Shown here in pieces: positions 57,561 through 64,000 of a DNA stretch of 64,000 bases; position 1 is the first letter of the stretch, and every line of letters starts with the position of its first letter. Source of the stretch: Onthophagus taurus (Eukaryota; Arthropoda; Insecta; Coleoptera; Scarabaeidae); the NCBI RefSeq assembly GCF_036711975.1, contig NC_091973.1, forward strand, positions 3,410,001 through 3,474,000, written 5' to 3'. Position numbers and translations under genes: made by a program. The notes under the pieces were generated by a model that saw only the letters and a program-made list of their open reading frames with translations, was not told where the DNA came from and searched no databases.

Positions 57561-57782
57561 TTAATTAATCACAGCATGGCGGGAAATCAACTTAGTTTGG
57601 AAGAGAGGAAATTTGTCGTGAAATGTTATTGGAAGACCGAAAACGTCATTGAAGTGCAAAGACGATTCAGAAGGGAATTCGCAAAATCGCCACCAACGCG
57701 ACAAAGACAAATTTGAAGCAGATCGAACCGCCCAGAACGTCAACAAGAAACGTTTTGGACTACCACGGACATCCACAAAGCT

Positions 57783-60065
57783 TTGGAAAAGAAGAGAAAA
57801 GAAGATTCGCAAACTTTACTCGATCCAGTTTTTACAACAAATGATAAGCTGTTTACTAGTATTGATGTTGTAAATGTACCTAATATATCTGATCATGAAC
57901 TAGTAAAGTGTGAGCTGGCATTTGATATCGGTAGGCCTGCTGCAATTTATCGTACATACAGGGATGTGAAAAACATTAATTATCCACAATTCTTGAACGA
58001 TCTGAAATCAATTCCGTGGAGAAACATATATGACCAGGAAAATGTGAATGATAAAATAACTTTTTTCAATAATTGTTTACTTACTCTGATGGATTTGCAT
58101 GCACCTTTAAAAACTAGACGGTTTACAAAGCCTCCCAGTCCCTGGCTAACAGATAATATTAAACTACTAATGTCTATTCGAGATGATGCGCTTAAAAAAT
58201 TCAAAAAGTCTAAGCTAACTCAAGACTGGGTTTCATACAAGTTGCATCGCAATCTGGTAACATCAACGGTGCGGGCTGAAAAGAAGGCATACTATGATTA
58301 CGCCTTACGTAGTAAAGATCCAAAGGCTCTTTGGAGAAAGATTAAACATCTAAATATAAATAAAAAAATCGATAACAAAGTGTCTAACATTTTTCTTCCA
58401 AACGATTTAAATAATTATTTTGTTCACGGTGATTCTTCACTTTATATCCAGACTGATCCCGAATTACCCATATTTTATCAAAATAATGTAAACCCTAGAG
58501 TGCAGATAATGCAAGCTTTTATGCCTGTTGATGAACATGAAGTATCTATAATAATTAATAACATTAAAACTGCAGCGGTGGGTTCTGATGGTATCTCAAT
58601 CTGGATGATTGACTTGTGTACCCCTTTTCTCATTCCTTATATTCCTCACGTAATAAACGCTGCTGTTCATCAATCAGTTTTTCCGGATGCCTGGAAAATG
58701 GCTGAAGTAATTGCATTACCTAAAGTATCTTCCCTTTCTGCCCTAAGGGATTTTAGACCGATCAGTATCCTCCCAGTAATGTCAAAAATTTTAGAGAGAG
58801 TCTTGGAAAAGCAACTTAGAGCACACTGCGAAAGGTATAGTATACTGCCAGATCAACAATCTGGGTTTCGTTCGGGTTTCAGTTGCGCAACAGCTTTATT
58901 GAACCTTACTGATGATGTATTTGCTTCTAGAGAGGCCGGGCAAGCCGCACTTTTGTTATCGTTGGACTTCACCAAAGCATTTGATACAATAAATCATAAT
59001 ATACTTGCATCTAAACTTAATTATTTTGGTCTTGGAAATCAAGCTGCAATTTTGATAAAGTCATTTTTGTCGGACAGGTCTCAGGTTGTGAAGATTAATA
59101 GTCAAGTGTCGAGCGCTCTGTCTGTTACTCGTGGAGTCCCTCAGGGGTCCATTTTGGGGCCACTATTGTTCTCTATTTATACATCTGATTTTGACCAGGT
59201 TCTCGAGCATTCGCAGATTCACTTGTATGCAGACGATACACAGCTTCTGCTGAATTTTAATCCAAATAATTGGGTTGATGCCTGCATAAAATTTAACTCA
59301 GATATAGCATTATTTTCTGATGTTGCGAAACGCCATGAACTTGTGCTAAATCCATTTAAGTCTTCTGTTCTTCTGTTTTGCGGTAGTGTCACAAGGAGAG
59401 CGATTAAGCCTTTGATATCCGGTCAATTGGTGGTGGATGGCGAACCTCTTACTGTTTCTGATCATATAAAAATTTTAGGAGTCACATTGGATCATCAGTT
59501 GAGGTTTGAGGAGCATGTGGCCAGGTGCTTGAGGGGTGGGTATGGCGCCCTGCGTCTCTTGTATGCCCATAGGGATGTCTTAAGTAAAAAATTAAAAATT
59601 ATGCTGTGTGATAGCTTGGTTCTAAGCAAATTAAATCACTGCGACGTTGTTTATGGTCCAATTTTAACGGAGGCGAGTGGGCGTCGTATCCAGAACCTTC
59701 AGAACGGTTGTCTGAGGTTTATTTACGGAATTCGTAAATATGACCATATTAGTCATAAGTTGGCAGAGACCGGGTGGTTGAACATGAAAAACAGACGTAA
59801 ACTGCATGCAACTTGCGTTTATTATAAAATTATTAAAAGTCAGCGGCCTCCTTACTTGCTGCAACGCCTATCTTTCAGAAGCGATGTCCATAACATTAAT
59901 ATAAGGAGGAAAGATGTATTGACGGTACCACGCCGCGCCTCGCACCGATCCTTTTCCTACCAGATAGCTAAAACGTACAATGATCTACCTATGAACCTTA
60001 TAGGATTGAACTGTATTTCGTTCAAGAGTAAATTAAAATCCTCCCTCCTGCTTGAGTCATCATGA
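57783..60065 (+). CDS. Reverse transcriptase of a 5'-truncated LINE (CR1/L2-like or related)
   Basis: Open frame of 760 codons with no internal stop, so the insertion is young. It first reads about five codons of flanking host transposon, then the C-terminal end of an APE-type endonuclease (SQTLLDPVFTTND, then ISDHELVKC near residue 34). The reverse transcriptase has IALPK, RDFRPISILPVMSKILERVL, SLDFTKAFDTINH near residue 395, RGVPQGSILGPLLF, and the catalytic YADD at about 482-485. The thumb and C-terminal segment runs to residue 760. The truncation removes the endonuclease active site, so the copy cannot move on its own. The exact clade is not decided; the DFTKAFDTINH and YADDTQL forms suggest CR1/L2/Jockey-group elements. 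Confidence 0.88.
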   Translation: MEKKRKEDSQTLLDPVFTTNDKLFTSIDVVNVPNISDHELVKCELAFDIGRPAAIYRTYRDVKNINYPQFLNDLKSIPWRNIYDQENVNDKITFFNNCLLTLMDLHAPLKTRRFTKPPSPWLTDNIKLLMSIRDDALKKFKKSKLTQDWVSYKLHRNLVTSTVRAEKKAYYDYALRSKDPKALWRKIKHLNINKKIDNKVSNIFLPNDLNNYFVHGDSSLYIQTDPELPIFYQNNVNPRVQIMQAFMPVDEHEVSIIINNIKTAAVGSDGISIWMIDLCTPFLIPYIPHVINAAVHQSVFPDAWKMAEVIALPKVSSLSALRDFRPISILPVMSKILERVLEKQLRAHCERYSILPDQQSGFRSGFSCATALLNLTDDVFASREAGQAALLLSLDFTKAFDTINHNILASKLNYFGLGNQAAILIKSFLSDRSQVVKINSQVSSALSVTRGVPQGSILGPLLFSIYTSDFDQVLEHSQIHLYADDTQLLLNFNPNNWVDACIKFNSDIALFSDVAKRHELVLNPFKSSVLLFCGSVTRRAIKPLISGQLVVDGEPLTVSDHIKILGVTLDHQLRFEEHVARCLRGGYGALRLLYAHRDVLSKKLKIMLCDSLVLSKLNHCDVVYGPILTEASGRRIQNLQNGCLRFIYGIRKYDHISHKLAETGWLNMKNRRKLHATCVYYKIIKSQRPPYLLQRLSFRSDVHNINIRRKDVLTVPRRASHRSFSYQIAKTYNDLPMNLIGLNCISFKSKLKSSLLLESS

Positions 60066-60360
60066 TTTTTTTTTTAATTATATTCTGAGTTATTAATGTA
60101 TCGCTTTATACTGACATGTCGTCGTATTTTGTTATTTTGTTTTTTTTTTTTTCATTTTGTTTATTAGTATTGTTAAAAACATTCTCATTTTTGCTTTATA
60201 TATATATTTTCTATATATTCTGGATTAAGTGGAAGAGCAGTTGGTTAATAACCAAACTGAACTTCGTCCAGAAAATAAGTCTATTTTCTAAGAGTGTATT
60301 ATTGTTTTCTTTCCTTTTTTTGCGACTTATTAATAAAGGCATTATTATTATTATTATTAT
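57797..60360 (+). mobile_element. 5'-truncated non-LTR retrotransposon (LINE)
   Basis: A reverse-transcriptase ORF, followed by about 290 bp of T-rich 3' sequence and a terminal ATT repeat (60338-60360). A candidate 5-bp duplication AAGAG flanks it (57792-57796 and 60361-60365). The missing 5' portion (ORF1 and most of the endonuclease) and the short repeat tail are as expected from target-primed reverse transcription. Confidence 0.82.
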
Positions 60361-60869
60361 AAGAGGAGGTGCAGAAAACACTTCTTCGACCACCACAGAA
60401 ATCTTTTCGACAAACTGCTCAAAAGGTAGCGTCTATCGCATCATGAAGCGTCTGCACTGGGAATGCTACATTCCAACTGTAATCCATGCTCTCAACGAAG
60501 ATGATCCTGATCGGAAAGTTCAATTTTGTGAAGATGTAGAGTAACAGTGTGGTGTAAGATATCCGCATTGAACATCATAGGACCAACTTGCTTCTGGTGT
60601 TAGTAGGTCCACAAATTTCAGAGAAGTTTGGTGATGACGACCAGATTTACTTTCAGCAAGATCTTCCATCACCTTCGTTTTGTCTGCATTGTCTGGACAA
60701 TAATGGCCATCAATTTGCGAACATGATTCATCAATTACATTTGTCTTCTGTATTCGAAGTTACTCCATTTCATTCCATTCGAAGTGTCAGTAAATTTTTT
60801 TGATATACCCTGTATATATATAATGTTATATTAATAATATGTTGTCATAAAAGTAGTTTGTGAAATGGT

Positions 60870-62100
60870 TAACAAAAAAAAAGTTTGGGTAGTTGGATAA
60901 ATAATCTGGGGTCGAATTTGCATGGGGTAAGGTTGCCGTTTAGGTAAACGAATAGGCCGAGGAGGAGTTTGGTAGATGTCAATCCTGCTAATGATACGTC
61001 CGACCGCAGTAAATTACTCCAGCAGCGGAGGGAGCGGGGTTTTACTGACTTGTGCCATATGGCGTTCATGAGAGTTAGTTTTCCCGTTTGTAATATGCCT
61101 AATGACGTACGCACGCGTTGCAGCGACGGCGAGTGACTATAACAGTGGTGCGCCCCGACGCCTACTGAATGAAAACGCTACTTTTCCGGTGGTTTCCGAA
61201 AAAGGGGCACCATAATGAGGGCTCCGATAACGTCCGCGTTTTCTTCGCATCGATTTTCTCATCGAAAAAGGGGATTGAAAAACAAATGCCTTCCCCGATT
61301 TTCCAGCTGAATACTTAGTTATTAATTCGCTGCTATAAAAAATATCGGTAGCGGATTTAATTTTGAATTAACACCATCTTTAAACGTTTGAGACACCTAA
61401 AAATAACATCGTAAAATTGCCGTTTTTGGATACATCCCAAAATCGATTTAAAACGTTTCGTATAAATTAGTAGGGACGTAGGTGTTTCGAGGTGTAAAGT
61501 GGAGTTACGCCCCAGGATCAGGAAAGGATCGGTTGAAACCCGGAACCGTGAAACCCAGCTACAGCATAGCGATCGCTGTCTTAACGCGGGCATATTTACA
61601 GGTCGGACGGTGTAAATTTCGGTGATGACTTGAGCCCAGTTCATCCCCTTTTAGCCGGTGCTGATTTACGAACGGTTCCCGGCAGAAGCAAGCAATTAAC
61701 AAGGTTAGCTGGGCTAATCCCATGAATGATGTCCGCATAGTGACGGATTGGGGCCCGCAGGTGTGGCGCGGATCAGGTCCCATCATGCGGGTGCCCCCGC
61801 GAAACCCCCCAAAACTCTCCCCCTATCGCCGAACGCTACAAATCCGCTACTATTAACATGACAAATTCTAATATATTTCAACGGATTTTACGCTACTTTT
61901 CTTCTGTTTGTCTTTACGTCCTTTCTCAACACCGTTAAAAGAATTAGGCCTATTTTTCAACTTCTCAACACCCCTCCAACCATACTATTTTACTTCTAAC
62001 ATTTCTATAAGTAAAACTTGAACATCTTTTATTTTTCTTTTATACAGGAATGAGGATTAATAGAAGTCAATAGAGGGCGCTATTTTTGAAATTAAAATTA
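60870..62100. other. Intergenic, nothing recognised
   Basis: Mixed composition with a GC-richer section at 61480-61830. Minus-strand open stretches near 60869-61114 and 61357-61786 show no recognisable domain and are probably chance. Confidence 0.45.
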
Positions 62101-62109
62101 TATAATTTT

Positions 62110-64000
62110 TTAATTGTGTGAAATTAATTTTTAGTGAATACAGTATAGAACTAACCGATGATACTAACGACGAAGTAAAACGGTGGCCGTTTTGTGTAGT
62201 ACTTGCGTAATAGTAATTATTGTTTTATTAATTAATTGTATAGTTTTATTATAGCATTCGAAGTCTAGTGTTAGTTCTAATGTTAGTGTTAGTTCTAGTT
62301 TTAGTTGTTATTCAGTATTAGATTGTTGTGTATTTTTCGTTGTACTAAAAGTGTCATATTACAAAGTGTCAAAAAGCAAGTGACCGTAAGTTAGTGTAAA
62401 AATAAAATAATCAGAGTATATCTGTTTATATGTACTAAATTCGGTAGCACACCTGTTTTCGTTTATTTAATATCGATTACAACGCATTAATCTCGCCGGT
62501 AAAAGTTATTTGACAGATATAAGATTGAGCTCGGCACGCCATATGCTGCCTCCGTGTGTGCTACCTGTTTAATTAATCCCGTTATCCTAAACAACAGCGT
62601 AAAAAAAATAATCGCAATTTGCATACAGAATAACCCTACATTATTTAGTAATTACTCGGGCATTTTCCGAGTGATAGCGCGACGGGTTTTTTATCTTCGT
62701 TATCGGTCGCGTACATATGTCCATAGTAAATTAATAATGTATCGGTTAGGTATTAAGGGCGTCGATTTATCCGGAGAAGAGGGGGGAAGGTCTCTAAAAA
62801 GGCAATTACTCGTTCGTTTCACGGTGCCGGGATTAAAACGGCTCGCCGTCTTTTTAGAAGGAGTCTCAAAGACGATGTTTACGCCAGATTTCATTAATTA
62901 ATTCAGGTGCCTCTTGGGCTCATTTCGTAATCCCCCGTGCGGTTATTACTTTGTAAGTATAATAACAGTAACACTACTTGACAATTTGAAAATTAATATC
63001 TTCATAAAATGCCCCTTGCTGGGCGCAGGGCCCAGGCTATATTATATTTGGGACGCCACCTACACGGGGACGCACTTAACCTTCTCTTATGAGGCCATTT
63101 TTCCTGCTTTTCATTACAACGACAATTATATGAATTGGTGAGATTTATCAGACAATACGATTGCTACTGAATTCCGTATAGCCGGCGAGAACGGAAAGTT
63201 TTCGAAAAGATTATTTAACAATGGATAATAAAAGATACTGTAAACTGTTGCTTTTAAGAGTTGAGACATGCGCGTCGTGAAATAGGGGACAAAAATAGCC
63301 TTTAAAGACCGCTGTGGACACTTAAGGCACTTTACGGTTTCAAAATAAATACCCGCGTACTTTTCGAGGAAAAGAATGCTTATATTTTATTTTTGGCACT
63401 TACACGCGTATTCAGAACGGCGAGTGCCCAATTGGATAATAAAGTTACTAATTTAAAGTTTGTTTAATGGCCGTCGTAAACGGTTCGTGAATATGGTTAG
63501 CGTTAAATTCGTTTACATTAATCGCCAACATTATCACTTTATTGGCTTATAAAAAAGGGATGCGGAGAAAGACCTCCGTCATAAAGAATTGACACCAACT
63601 CGGCGCGTACACAACAACGGGGCTCAAACTTTTACAATACACAATATATCCGTAAAAGAGACAGGCGGGCGACTTGAACGTTTACGCTTCCTATACGCGA
63701 TCGTAAACCGACATTGTCGGTCATTTTTGAAAATAAAAACTCCCGTTACGCCTCGAGGTGACTACCAGAGTTCCGTCTCGATAAAGGGGGAAGAACGATC
63801 TCCTCTTCGTCCTCGTTCGACGTCGCAACGTGTTCGACAAACTTCCGAACTAGAATCGTATCACGACCCCTCTGTCCTTAATCGAGAAACTTAATTCATT
63901 TTAACCACAAGTACTACACAAAACGGCCACCGTTTTACTTCGTCGTTAGTACCATCGGTTAGTTCTATACTGTATTCACCAAAAATTAATTTCACACAAT
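62110..64000. mobile_element. Inverted-repeat pair enclosing about 1.7 kb; right end cut by the window
   Basis: ATTGTGTGAAATTAATTTTT at 62110 pairs with AAAAATTAATTTCACACAAT ending at 64000. Pairing continues inward for roughly 100 bp through ACGACGAAGTAAAACGGTGG and GCCGTTTTGTGTAGTACTTG. The interior carries a CTAG-rich repeat fragment at 62262-62315 and no transposase. It is either a non-autonomous element with long TIRs or two oppositely oriented copies of a smaller repeat; the sequence beyond 64000 would decide. Confidence 0.65.
62320..63909. other. Interior of the inverted-repeat pair
   Basis: No gene recognised. Open stretches near 62554-62901 and 63589-63894 lie in GC-richer DNA but contain no known motif. 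Confidence 0.4.

Larger units (their letters stand above)
57576..60800 (+). pseudogene. Decayed DNA transposon with a transposase, split by a LINE
   Basis: Left part, 57576-57796: MAGNQLSLEERKFVVKCYWK, then VIEVQRRFRREFAKSPPTRQ, then DKFEADRTAQNVNKKRFGL, the helix-turn-helix N-terminus of a mariner-like transposase family seen in insects. Right part, from 60361: [20 protein letters not shown], then [20 protein letters not shown] and [16 protein letters not shown], then DQIYFQQDLPSPSF. Frameshifts and stops occur in both parts. The interruption is the retrotransposon at 57797-60360. Terminal inverted repeats were not identified; TACCCTGTATA at about 60808 might be one end. Confidence 0.72.

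Noticed and set aside
61357-61786. Two overlapping minus-strand open frames
   Set aside because: No known motif, overlapping frames, GC-richer DNA; chance is the simpler explanation.
1-64000. tRNA, rRNA or snRNA genes
   Set aside because: I looked for A/B-box and TTCGA-type loop patterns with matching stems and found none that folded; a covariance-model scan would be needed to exclude them fully.

Overview
The window is nuclear DNA from an insect, most likely a holometabolous one. A beetle is possible, but that is a guess. It is AT-rich, its genes have many GT-AG introns, and it carries a cluster of TipE-family sodium-channel accessory genes, a family known from insects. More than a third of the sequence is transposon debris, miniature inverted-repeat elements and satellite arrays. 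I built the gene models by hand from splice sites and reading phase, so exon ends are predictions; every junction listed keeps frame.

Left part (1-24.5 kb, plus strand). The 3' exons of a mitochondrial folate/FAD carrier (SLC25A32 type) run off the left edge. A short single-exon histone-fold gene (POLE3/CHRAC14 type) follows. A KCNQ voltage-gated potassium channel then spans about 17 kb. Its model joins 14 exons and includes two 128-nt mutually exclusive exons for the calmodulin-binding helix B region and two alternative 3' terminal exons. Its introns hold a 4.1-kb pogo-like element with other elements nested inside, an AT-rich tandem array of roughly 160-175 bp units, and several copies of one MITE family, one of them 10 bp from a splice donor.

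Middle (24.8-39.2 kb). Two arrays of the same roughly 427-bp satellite lie on either side of the last three exons of a minus-strand RhoGEF gene (ARHGEF17/TEM4 type: disordered N-terminus, DH, PH, C-terminal beta-propeller). The gene also contains decayed mariner-type transposase and a duplicated repeat with hammerhead-ribozyme-like motifs.

Right part (41.9-64 kb). tipE (minus) stands head-to-head with three further TipE-family genes (plus). All are predicted two-pass membrane proteins thought to adjust the Para sodium channel, so this cluster and KCNQ make the window rich in neuronal excitability genes. Next come an unrecognised 233-aa gene whose 3' end has been duplicated downstream, an RNF220-type RING ubiquitin ligase (minus), a 5'-truncated LINE inserted in a decayed DNA transposon, and an inverted-repeat pair that reaches the right edge.
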